This document shows positions 1 through 5,869 of a DNA stretch of 12,552 nucleotides, in pieces (positions within the stretch are counted from its first letter, which is position 1; every line of letters starts with the position of its first letter). This DNA comes from SVTX01 sp964567085. GTDB lineage: Bacteria > Bacillota > Clostridia > Oscillospirales > CAG-272. Under the pieces are notes generated by a model. That model saw nothing but the letters and a program-made list of their open reading frames with translations. It ran no database searches and was not told the DNA's origin. A program made the translations under genes and the position numbers. Where the stretch lies: NCBI GenBank assembly GCA_964567085.1, contig CAZMKU010000045.1:1-12552 (forward strand), written 5' to 3'.

Positions 1-201
1 GAACCTATTGAGGATAAAATCAAACTCATATTCAAGGCATACTGCAAACGCCTATTTATGGATAAAGAGATTGATTACTTCTCGGATACAACAGTATATG
101 AAATATACAAGCACTCTTCAGACAAGGCTGAATGGGATAAAAAACTATCACAATATCACCTAACAGAAAAAGAATTTTTAGAAATGGGAATTTGCAAATA
201 A
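1..201 (+). CDS. 3' end of an unrecognised protein gene (partial)
   Basis: An open frame runs from the first base to TAA at 199-201 and gives the last 66 residues of a protein whose start lies outside the window. The fragment is charged and probably helical, rich in Lys, Glu, Asp and Tyr, and ends in LTEKEFLEMGICK. I see no signal peptide, membrane segment or recognisable motif, and I do not assign a function. The stop is followed after 21 nt by the start of the zinc-ribbon gene, so the two are probably co-transcribed. Like that gene it is visibly more AT-rich than the locus after position 1074, which fits cargo of an integrated element ending near position 763. Confidence 0.6.
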   Translation, partial: EPIEDKIKLIFKAYCKRLFMDKEIDYFSDTTVYEIYKHSSDKAEWDKKLSQYHLTEKEFLEMGICK

Positions 202-222
202 AAACATTATAGGAGAAACAAA

Positions 223-606
223 ATGGCTTTAATTAAATGTCCCGAATGTGGAAAAGAAATTTCAGATAAGGCAACGGCATGTATTCAATGCGGTTGTCCC
301 ATAAAAACATCCAATCTTGTTAAAATCAAAATTCAAAATTGTGATTGGACAACATTTATGCAACCCGAATCCGTTAGTATTTTTAGTAACGGAAATCTTT
401 TGTGGTCAGGCCAAACAGGTCAGGTTGTTACGCTAAATATTGATTCCCCGATTCAAGTAATTTTCAAAATACACGGAATTGCAAACGATCCTACGTTCGT
501 AATTCATCCAAATCACAGATACTCCCTGGAAAGAGTAAAAAAAACAAGCTGGAGAAGAAATATTAGTTTTCTTCTCAACGAAATTGATATTATTGATTCC
601 GAATAA
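223..606 (+). CDS. Small zinc-ribbon domain protein
   Basis: This encodes 127 residues. AGGAGA at 211-216 sits 6 nt before the ATG. The N-terminus is a classic double-knuckle zinc ribbon: C6-P-E-C9-G, then I-S-D-K-A, then C20-I-Q-C23-G (the zinc_ribbon_2 pattern CPxCGxxIxDxAxxCxxCG). The four cysteines should bind one zinc ion. The remaining roughly 100 residues are predicted mostly beta and have no motif I recognise. There is no signal peptide or membrane helix, so the protein is probably cytoplasmic. Such ribbons occur on many small Firmicutes proteins of unknown role, and the ribbon alone does not define a function. It is the last gene before the tRNA-Arg half, so it is likely cargo at the right end of a mobile element. 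Confidence 0.8.
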   Translation: MALIKCPECGKEISDKATACIQCGCPIKTSNLVKIKIQNCDWTTFMQPESVSIFSNGNLLWSGQTGQVVTLNIDSPIQVIFKIHGIANDPTFVIHPNHRYSLERVKKTSWRRNISFLLNEIDIIDSE

Positions 607-675
607 TTGTCCACCCCTTGTACACCCGCACACTATAAAACGCCATAAAAGTCACCAACAACCGCACAACCTACC

Positions 676-712
676 AAGCGTAAAATCTATCTTTTCGGTG
701 GATTTTACGCTT
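676..712 (+). terminator. Stem-loop after the zinc-ribbon gene, possible terminator
   Basis: A perfect 12-bp inverted repeat, AAGCGTAAAATC (676-687) and GATTTTACGCTT (701-712), encloses a 13-nt loop. It lies 70 nt after the zinc-ribbon stop. Only a weak T tract follows (TTATTTCG), so termination may be inefficient. Because it is close to the presumed attachment site it could instead be a recombination accessory site. The hairpin is clear and its role is inferred. Confidence 0.45.
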
Positions 713-763
713 ATTTCGCACAAAAATTACCCACACGCAGATAGGCACGAACACTTCTAAAAA

Positions 764-808
764 CTCCTAAGCGACAGGTCGATGGTTAGAGTCCATTCTG
801 GGATGCCA
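764..808 (+). other. 3' half of a tRNA-Arg(CCU); probable attR of an integrated element
   Basis: The bases fit a tRNA exactly from the anticodon loop onward: loop CTCCTAA (764-770, anticodon CCT at 766-768), 3' anticodon stem GCGAC (771-775), 5-nt variable loop AGGTC (776-780), T stem GATGG (781-785), T loop TTAGAGT (786-792), T stem CCATT (793-797), acceptor strand CTGGGAT (798-804), discriminator G, and encoded CCA (806-808). Nothing upstream can form the 5' half: the matching 5' anticodon strand GTCGC is absent and the preceding bases are A-rich. A tRNA truncated at the anticodon loop and followed by its terminator is the usual scar on the far side of an element integrated by a tyrosine recombinase. 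The T loop has A where C56 is expected, consistent with loss of function. Confidence 0.7.
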
Positions 809-809
809 G

Positions 810-838
810 ATCCGTCCTCATTTGAGGGCGGATTTTTT
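810..838 (+). terminator. Rho-independent terminator of the tRNA-Arg remnant
   Basis: A 10-bp stem, ATCCGTCCTC (810-819) and GAGGGCGGAT (824-833) with one T-G wobble, has a 4-nt ATTT loop and a run of six T (833-838). It starts two bases after the CCA end of the tRNA half, so it is probably the original terminator of the tRNA gene. It also insulates the downstream operon from transcription coming from the left. Confidence 0.85.
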
Positions 839-874
839 GTATATATATAAAATTATGCAATCGTAGATTTAGTG

Positions 875-893
875 TTTGTGCCGATTGCACAAA
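875..893 (+). promoter_or_regulatory. Inverted repeat upstream of the operon promoter, possible operator
   Basis: TTTGTGC (875-881) and GCACAAA (887-893) form a perfect 7-bp dyad around CGATT, about 80 bp upstream of the -35 box. It overlaps a second dyad, TGCAATCG (856-863) with CGATTGCA (882-889), so two mutually exclusive pairings exist. Either could be a binding site for a dimeric regulator. The symmetry is seen; the function is inferred. The rest of 841-1073 is AT-rich and shows no gene. Confidence 0.3.
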
Positions 894-972
894 GTTTAAA
901 ATAATTTTTACATAATTTTGAACAATATGTTTGTACAGTTTTAACGAACTTATATTTTGTATGTTTTTTTAG

Positions 973-1001
973 TTGAAATTTATTTATAACTATGTTATAA
1001 T
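973..1001 (+). promoter_or_regulatory. Sigma-A-type promoter of the fibre operon
   Basis: TTGAAA (973-978) and TATAAT (996-1001) are separated by exactly 17 nt in very AT-rich DNA, close to the housekeeping consensus. Transcription would start near 1008, leaving a leader of about 65 nt before the ATG at 1074. It is the only well-spaced promoter I see ahead of the six co-directional genes. Confidence 0.7.
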
Positions 1002-1007
1002 TATTTA

Positions 1008-1024
1008 TATCTCATAATGAGATA
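1008..1024 (+). promoter_or_regulatory. 17-bp palindrome at the predicted transcription start, candidate operator
   Basis: TATCTCAT, a central A, and ATGAGATA form a perfect dyad with 8-bp arms. It begins 7 bp after the -10 box and so overlaps the expected transcription start. A repressor bound here would block initiation or promoter clearance. It lacks the GC-rich stem and T tract of a terminator. The dyad is read directly; operator function is inference. Confidence 0.45.
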
Positions 1025-1073
1025 ATTTTGGCACTTTGCCCATATATCAGTCAACCGAAAGGGAATTATTCCA

Positions 1074-1868
1074 ATGAATGAAAACGTAAAAACAAACGTC
1101 GTTGACGTTGACGCAAAAAAAGCAAAAACACAGAAAATTTTATCGGTAATTATAATCGTTGTTATCGCTCTTATGGTGCCCGTGCTCGTTATCAATATAA
1201 CACTTCTCATCAAGAGTTGGGTAAATCCCGACGTGCCGCCTACTTTGTTTGGAAACATCACCTTGTTTGTTGACGAAGCGATGGACCCCGATATAAAGAA
1301 GGGCGATATGGTATTTATTAAGGCATGTGAGCCCGAGGATATTGAAATTGATGATTATCTTCTTTACAAAACAAACAAGGGCTACGTTCTTCAGAAGGTT
1401 GATATGATCTATAAAGCCTCTGACGGAGAAGTTGCAGGCTGGTATACATCCTCGAACTTGGATAGCACCTTGGGCGGAAATACTGTTCCCGCAAGTAACC
1501 TTATAGGTAAATATGAAGGCGGCCGCATTTCTTCGCTTGGCGCTATTGCGAGCTTTATGGGCTCGATCTGGGGTATCATAATTTGCATGGCAATTCCGTT
1601 AGGACTCCTCGTAGCCTATGAGGTGGTAACTGCCAAGAAGAAGGAAAAGGCATCCGATAATGAAAAGTCGGAGCTTCTTGCCGAGCTTGAAGCTCTTCGC
1701 AAGGCAAAGGCAGAGGCTGAAGCGAGCAAGACCGATGAGGTCGTGGAAGCGCCCGCAGCTCCCGCAGAGGAGACAGAGGAAACAGTTGAAGCTCCCGAGA
1801 CGGAGGTTAATGCTGCCAACACACCCGCAGAAGCCGAGGCTTCCGCGGAAGAAACACAGGCTGAATAA
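1074..1868 (+). CDS. Catalytically dead SipW-like signal peptidase homologue with acidic cytoplasmic tail
   Basis: This encodes 264 residues, with AAGGGA (about 1059-1064) ahead of the ATG. The layout is that of an S26B (ER-type/SipW) signal peptidase: an N-terminal membrane helix (about 22-46), an extracytoplasmic catalytic-like domain (about 50-158), a second helix (about 160-182) and a cytoplasmic tail. The box around residues 67-78 (DEAMDPDIKKGD) aligns with SGSMEPxIxxGD of active enzymes, but the serine before Met is Ala69. The HRI box is replaced by QKV (Gln107), and the GDAN aspartate position reads Asn128. All three catalytic positions are therefore lost. The tail (about 188-264) begins as a likely Lys/Glu/Ala coiled coil and ends as a Glu/Ala/Pro-rich acidic segment. 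It is first in the operon, two genes before an intact SipW, so a structural, chaperone or regulatory role with that enzyme is plausible but unproven. Confidence 0.75.
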   Translation: MNENVKTNVVDVDAKKAKTQKILSVIIIVVIALMVPVLVINITLLIKSWVNPDVPPTLFGNITLFVDEAMDPDIKKGDMVFIKACEPEDIEIDDYLLYKTNKGYVLQKVDMIYKASDGEVAGWYTSSNLDSTLGGNTVPASNLIGKYEGGRISSLGAIASFMGSIWGIIICMAIPLGLLVAYEVVTAKKKEKASDNEKSELLAELEALRKAKAEAEASKTDEVVEAPAAPAEETEETVEAPETEVNAANTPAEAEASAEETQAE

Positions 1869-1954
1869 GCCGTCTAAAATGAACTTAATCTCCTGCCACG
1901 GGGAGACAGTTATAAAAAATATGTCTAAATGACAAAAAAGAAAGGGTATTTATC

Positions 1955-2479
1955 ATGAGAAAGTCTATGATAAGAATCGCAACAATCGCTCTCGCAGTTG
2001 TAATGCTTTCCACATGCGCTATCAGCGCTATCTTCGCTGGTTATTCAGTATCTGACACCGCTTCCGTTACAGCTACTGTTTCCGGTTTCGGTATAACAGT
2101 TGACGTTGCTGAAGCTACAAACGCTAACAAGACACTCGTTCCCGGTGGCTCGGGCACACTCCTCACAGTTGTTGCTAACGGTACACCCGTAGTTGCTGCA
2201 GGTCTTACACTTGATGCTACAGTTACAATGGCTGATGATCTTCCTATCGTTATCACAGTTAACGGCGCGGACGTTACTAAGGGCGAATACGAGACGTATG
2301 CTAAAGCAGTTGAAGCAGCTATCGAAGCAGTTACTAAATCATACGCTCAGAATGCTGCTGTTGAAAGCGCTACAGAATTGACAGTAGGTTGGAAGTGGAC
2401 AGCTGGTGCAAACGACAACACTGTTACTGACGGCACAACAATCACAGTTGCTGTTACAGCTACAATCGCTCAGTCATAA
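1955..2479 (+). CDS. TasA/camelysin-like SipW-dependent fibre protein
   Basis: This encodes 174 residues; AGAAAGGG (about 1939-1946) lies 8 nt before the ATG. A short basic start and a hydrophobic segment (about 8-28, ending AIFA) form a signal peptide. The predicted cleavage point falls at AIFA followed by GYSVSDTASVTA (29-40), resembling the SipW-type signal region in which small residues and a Thr/Ser-rich strand follow the cut. The mature part is small, Ala/Thr/Val-rich and beta-predicted, with a helical insertion (about 110-130) and a WKW motif near 148 before a final Thr/Val strand, as in camelysin/TasA relatives. It is probably the main secreted fibre subunit. Thr is mostly ACA and Ala mostly GCT, a restricted codon choice suggesting high expression. 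A second paralogue with the same GYSVSDxASVTA motif lies two genes downstream. Sequence similarity to TasA itself is weak, so the family call rests on architecture and neighbours. Confidence 0.7.
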   Translation: MRKSMIRIATIALAVVMLSTCAISAIFAGYSVSDTASVTATVSGFGITVDVAEATNANKTLVPGGSGTLLTVVANGTPVVAAGLTLDATVTMADDLPIVITVNGADVTKGEYETYAKAVEAAIEAVTKSYAQNAAVESATELTVGWKWTAGANDNTVTDGTTITVAVTATIAQS

Positions 2480-2530
2480 TTTGAACTGAATCGGAGTTTA
2501 GGTAATTTTTATAACTAAATAACCTATAGT

Positions 2531-2572
2531 AACACCCCGCCCGCCACGTCGTGGCAGGGTGGGCGTGGTGTT
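2531..2572 (+). terminator. Strong GC-rich hairpin inside the operon, possible partial terminator or mRNA-processing stem
   Basis: AACACC (2531-2536) pairs with GGTGTT (2567-2572), and CGCCC (2538-2542) pairs with GGGCG (2561-2565), with further pairing (CCAC with GTGG) towards the tip. A weaker AT-rich hairpin (TAGGT at 2499-2503 with ACCTA at 2522-2526) precedes it. A T run appears only at 2581-2585, so termination is probably incomplete. It separates the small TasA-like gene from sipW and could raise the level of the upstream subunit relative to downstream genes. Confidence 0.6.
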
Positions 2573-2682
2573 ATATTGGGTTTTTAAATTTTTGGATTTT
2601 GTTTATACATTTTGGCGAAAAATCTTGTTTTCGCCCGAACGTATTGGCAAAAACAAGCTTAATAAGACAAGCGGAGACTCTA

Positions 2683-3258
2683 ATGAAGAAAAAAATTAAA
2701 ATTATCATATCAGCTATACTGCTTTGCCTTGCATTGTTCGTATGCGCAATAAATATTTATTCCACCGTTCAACGCGCGCGGGGAAACACACTTCCTATGC
2801 CGCTTGGAATCGGTATTTCATCGCCTACAACGGGCAGTATGGAGCCGAATATTCCCGTAGGCTCACTTGTGGTTATTGTTCGCGACTCCTCGTATGAAAT
2901 CGGAGACGTGGTTGCATTTCAAAGGCGCGCGGGCGAGACACATACAATGCATAGAATAATTGAGATTGACGGCGATACCGTCACGACCTGCGGCGATGCA
3001 AACACGGGTTCACCAGACGATCCTATAAAAATTGATCAGATCAAGGGCAAGGTCGTTTTGTGTATTCCCAAGGTCGGTGGCGTTATGCTTAAAATGGCGA
3101 ATGTTGTCAGCCATCCCGTTACCATTGCCGTTATCGTTATTGCCATCGTTTTTTTAATGTTCTTCCCGTTTAAATCCAGAAAAGACGAGTCGGAGCAGAG
3201 TATCGACGACATCAAGGCCGAAATCGAGAAATTAAAGGATCATAATGATCCTCAATAA
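2683..3258 (+). CDS. sipW: Signal peptidase I, ER-type (SipW family)
   Basis: This encodes 191 residues, close to the usual SipW length. It removes signal peptides from TasA/camelysin-type proteins at the outer face of the membrane. The family's catalytic boxes are intact: TTGSMEPNI with Ser52, HTMHRI with His90 (histidine replaces the lysine of ordinary bacterial type I enzymes), and CGDAN with Asp105 followed by SPDDP (Asp112, Asp113). A membrane helix spans about 5-27 and a second about 146-168. A short cytoplasmic tail follows with a likely coiled coil (SIDDIKAEIEKLKD). I chose ATG 2683 because GGAG (2673-2676) lies 6 nt upstream and the product begins MKKKIKIII. The longer open frame from 2551 would start inside the hairpin and add 44 atypical residues. 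Its expected substrates are the TasA-like proteins on either side and the giant protein at the operon end. Confidence 0.93.
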   Translation: MKKKIKIIISAILLCLALFVCAINIYSTVQRARGNTLPMPLGIGISSPTTGSMEPNIPVGSLVVIVRDSSYEIGDVVAFQRRAGETHTMHRIIEIDGDTVTTCGDANTGSPDDPIKIDQIKGKVVLCIPKVGGVMLKMANVVSHPVTIAVIVIAIVFLMFFPFKSRKDESEQSIDDIKAEIEKLKDHNDPQ

Positions 3259-3312
3259 TTATGAGCGAAATTCATTTATATACAAATTCCTAAATTCAAG
3301 GAGGAATCATCT

Positions 3313-3900
3313 GTGAAAAAGCGTAAATATCAGCTGGGAGCTGTGTTGCTTTCAATACTTATGATCACAATTTTAACAACCGCCGCGGTAAGTGGCATCA
3401 TAGCGGGGTATTCTGTATCCGATTCCGCATCAGTTACCGCCGTGGTGTACAATCCGCAGGTAAGCCTTGGTATTGCTATTGATGGCGATAACTCAGGTGT
3501 GATCATTCCCGGAGGCGATATCGTTCTTGAAAATGCCCCCACAGTACATCTCGATAAGGATTCCTCTCCGTGCTATATTTTCATCACGGTTGATAGATCT
3601 GATAACTTCGATGATTATATGTTCTTTACTCTCGGCGAGGGATGGTACAAGCATCCGAGCGAGGAGGGCGTGTTCTTTATGATCAGCGAAGAGACGGTAA
3701 CTGCCGACGGTGGTGTCGATTACCCCGTTTTCCTCAATAACACCATTGAAGTATATAATCATCTTACACGTACGGATATCGCGGCTTTGGGTGAAAACAA
3801 GGTAACGATATCGGTTAGCGCATCCGCGGTAGTAAAAGACAGTGAAATTGATACGGTTGCAGAAGCTTGGGCTGCTGTAAGCGGTTCAAATAATCAGTAA
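3313..3900 (+). CDS. Second TasA-like SipW-dependent surface protein
   Basis: This encodes 195 residues starting with GTG; a full AAGGAGG (3298-3304) lies 8 nt upstream, which fixes this start. The signal peptide has a basic MKKRKYQ start and a hydrophobic core (about 9-30). It is followed by AGYSVSDSASVTAVV (31-45), almost identical to the junction of the 174-residue protein at 1955-2479, so both are probably cut by the same SipW. The mature part is more acidic than its paralogue, is beta-rich, contains a PGG turn (about 66-68), one cysteine and several aromatic residues, and ends in a short helix (about 178-190). I infer a minor or accessory fibre subunit, such as an initiator or adaptor comparable in role to TapA or a second TasA, but it does not resemble TapA directly. 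Confidence 0.65.
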   Translation: MKKRKYQLGAVLLSILMITILTTAAVSGIIAGYSVSDSASVTAVVYNPQVSLGIAIDGDNSGVIIPGGDIVLENAPTVHLDKDSSPCYIFITVDRSDNFDDYMFFTLGEGWYKHPSEEGVFFMISEETVTADGGVDYPVFLNNTIEVYNHLTRTDIAALGENKVTISVSASAVVKDSEIDTVAEAWAAVSGSNNQ

Positions 3901-3915
3901 TAGGAGGGAATGAAA

Positions 3916-5853
3916 ATGAAAAAGAAAATAGCTTCGGCTTTGCTTGCAATAACAATGGTTCTTTCCGCTTTCATTATCGTTCCTATGACCTATACGGTTG
4001 AAGCCGAGGCGGCGTATGATCCGTCTTTGAGTATGTACCAAGGATCAAACATCTTTACAGGTGAGGAATTGTCAAAATTAGTCTATGCAAGTAAAGAAGT
4101 GTCTTATTCATATGATAGTTCCGGTGAAAATGCTTTAAAAATTACATTGACCGCTTTTTCAGATCCTTATATATATTTTAACCTATCGTCAGCCGCTATA
4201 GATCTTTCTGCATATACCAAATTAGTAGTTATTTATAAGTTGCCCCTTACCAATAAGCAGGAATGGCAGAGAATACAGTACTTTTGGTGGGATACTGCCG
4301 GTAATTATACTCAGTCAGACGAATATAGTTCAGACTATTCTTATTATCGAAATGGTTCATACTACTACGATGTTAAAACCAATAATCTTACAACCGGTAC
4401 ATTACAGTATTTAAGAATTGATACATCATCGTGGGCTGCATTCTGGCAGACAGGTGACTCTCTATATATAGATTCAATTGCTTTCTTCAAAACTGATGCT
4501 GAAGCGATTGCCTATCGTCAGGAAAGAATGAGTGTTAGAAATAAAGAATCTAACACATTTACGATTTCCCCCAGCCAATTAGCGGTTGATTACGCCTTTG
4601 TAGACGCGCATAACGTAAACGTATCATACAATTCCAGCGAAAATACGTTCCAGTTAACTACTGCCAATAATTGTTCCTATGTAACATCTGCCGGTGGCGC
4701 ATATTCAGCTTCTTGTCCTAATGGCGGCGGTAAATATCTTTGTTGGAATGCGGCTAACAATGGTTTAGGCTCGTATGATGATTACCAGTCCGTTTTAGAC
4801 CCTGTAGTTTATTTAAATTGCAATGTTGATACAAGCAAATACAAATATGCGGTTATATCGTTTATGTTACCGCATGAAGCTAATGCAAGCACGCTTGCCC
4901 GCGCAGGTATGACCGCCGATAGAACCGCCATATTTGATTCAAGATATAGTGAAGGCGCTCGGAATTACGCATCAATAATTCCACAATTTAGCGGCTCTAC
5001 TTACAGTATTACATCCACGTATCAATTCGGAACTGAGGGTTATTATTATACTCAGATTATTGATTTGTCAGCTGCCGGAGGTGACGGTCTTACGAAATTC
5101 CGTATAGACCCCTTCGAATATACGTTCTCTAAGCTGGGACTTAGCTTACATATCAAACAAATTACTTTCGCAACCGATGCAAGCACCGCAATGTCAAGCG
5201 CCGAATCAATGCTTGCTTCTATGACGGATTATTCATCCTTTAATTTAGGCGTTACCTATAATGCCAACGCGCTTTCGGGAACAACCGTCAGCAATTTACC
5301 GTCGGAAGGATCTCCTCTTCAGTACGTTTCGATTCCCGGTACTGCAAGCTACGGCTATTCTATTCCGAGCACAGCTCCTGCTTGCTCCAATAGCGGTGTA
5401 AAATTTGACGGCTGGGCAACATCAAGCACAGGTGCAGCCGTTGTACAGCCCGGTGAAACCTATACGGTTACGGGCGCGACGGGAACGGTCACCAAGCCCG
5501 TTCTTTATGGCTTGTGGCATCATATGTATGGCACGGTCAACATAGCCGTTAATAACACAAATGCAAATATTGACGCGGATCAGGCCTATTTGTTCAAGAT
5601 CTCAGGCACGGGACTTGATCCCGCGGTAGGCGAGTTCTCAATGACTGTTCCTATAACGAGTAATGGCACGATTTCGTTCGATTTGCCTATGGGTACGTAT
5701 ACGATTACTTGTCTTGATGCTTGGAGCTGGCGTTACGGCGCAATTACCGCAACACAGACCGCTACGCTTTCAAGCGAAGGACAAGCACAAACGGTTACGT
5801 TTACGTACAACAGTGAAAATGAAAGCTGGCTTAACGGCTACGGCTCAAATTAG
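3916..5853 (+). CDS. Secreted multidomain adhesin-like protein with two sugar-binding-like modules
   Basis: This encodes 645 residues from ATG 3916. An ATG at 3910 is in frame, but AGGAGGG (3902-3908) is only 1 nt from it and 7 nt from 3916, so I prefer 3916. A conventional signal peptide ends near residue 30-33 (VEAEAA). Two beta-sandwich modules follow, at about 45-205 and 220-435. Both end in a similar pattern, a strand such as LYIDSIAFF or LHIKQITFA and then a helix rich in Ala and Glu, as in carbohydrate-binding jelly rolls. Residues about 445-533 resemble one Listeria/Bacteroides (InlB B-type) repeat, with FDGWATSSTG and a final LYGLW. The last ~110 residues form a prealbumin/SpaA-like domain with DAWSWRYG and WLNGYGSN, a signature I associate with proteins encoded beside SipW genes in gut Clostridia. 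There is no LPxTG motif or C-terminal helix. Its gene is 15 nt after the second TasA-like gene. It is probably a ligand-binding component of the same surface structure. Confidence 0.65.
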   Translation: MKKKIASALLAITMVLSAFIIVPMTYTVEAEAAYDPSLSMYQGSNIFTGEELSKLVYASKEVSYSYDSSGENALKITLTAFSDPYIYFNLSSAAIDLSAYTKLVVIYKLPLTNKQEWQRIQYFWWDTAGNYTQSDEYSSDYSYYRNGSYYYDVKTNNLTTGTLQYLRIDTSSWAAFWQTGDSLYIDSIAFFKTDAEAIAYRQERMSVRNKESNTFTISPSQLAVDYAFVDAHNVNVSYNSSENTFQLTTANNCSYVTSAGGAYSASCPNGGGKYLCWNAANNGLGSYDDYQSVLDPVVYLNCNVDTSKYKYAVISFMLPHEANASTLARAGMTADRTAIFDSRYSEGARNYASIIPQFSGSTYSITSTYQFGTEGYYYTQIIDLSAAGGDGLTKFRIDPFEYTFSKLGLSLHIKQITFATDASTAMSSAESMLASMTDYSSFNLGVTYNANALSGTTVSNLPSEGSPLQYVSIPGTASYGYSIPSTAPACSNSGVKFDGWATSSTGAAVVQPGETYTVTGATGTVTKPVLYGLWHHMYGTVNIAVNNTNANIDADQAYLFKISGTGLDPAVGEFSMTVPITSNGTISFDLPMGTYTITCLDAWSWRYGAITATQTATLSSEGQAQTVTFTYNSENESWLNGYGSN

Positions 5854-5869
5854 GAGAGGGGGCACATGA

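Larger units (their letters stand above)
760..838 (+). repeat. Direct repeat, copy A (tRNA-Arg 3' half plus terminator)
   Basis: This block recurs in the same orientation at 12295-12370. From 776 to 838 I count 51 identical bases out of 62 aligned, with a one-base gap at the end. Weaker similarity extends left through the anticodon loop (CTCCT versus TTCCT) and the preceding AAAA. The two copies bracket the whole fibre locus. Confidence 0.7.

Noticed and set aside
764..808. Complete, functional tRNA gene
   Set aside because: No 5' acceptor, D arm or 5' anticodon strand can be found upstream, and the T loop carries A at the position of the near-invariant C56.
931..956. Alternative promoter TTGTAC ... 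TATATT
   Set aside because: The spacing is only 14 nt. The pair at 973-1001 has a 17-nt spacer and better boxes.
1616..1822. Minus-strand open frame rich in Ala and Ser
   Set aside because: It is the reverse reading of the low-complexity Glu/Ala tail of the pseudo-SipW gene, without its own ribosome binding site or recognisable product.
2551..2682. Longer start for the SipW gene adding 44 residues
   Set aside because: It would begin inside the strong hairpin with no ribosome binding site, and the added residues do not resemble a SipW N-terminus. ATG 2683 has GGAG at the right distance and gives the usual length.
3910..3915. Upstream ATG for the 645-residue protein
   Set aside because: The AGGAGGG ends only 1 nt before it. 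The ATG at 3916, 7 nt away, is much better placed and starts a normal MKKK signal peptide.
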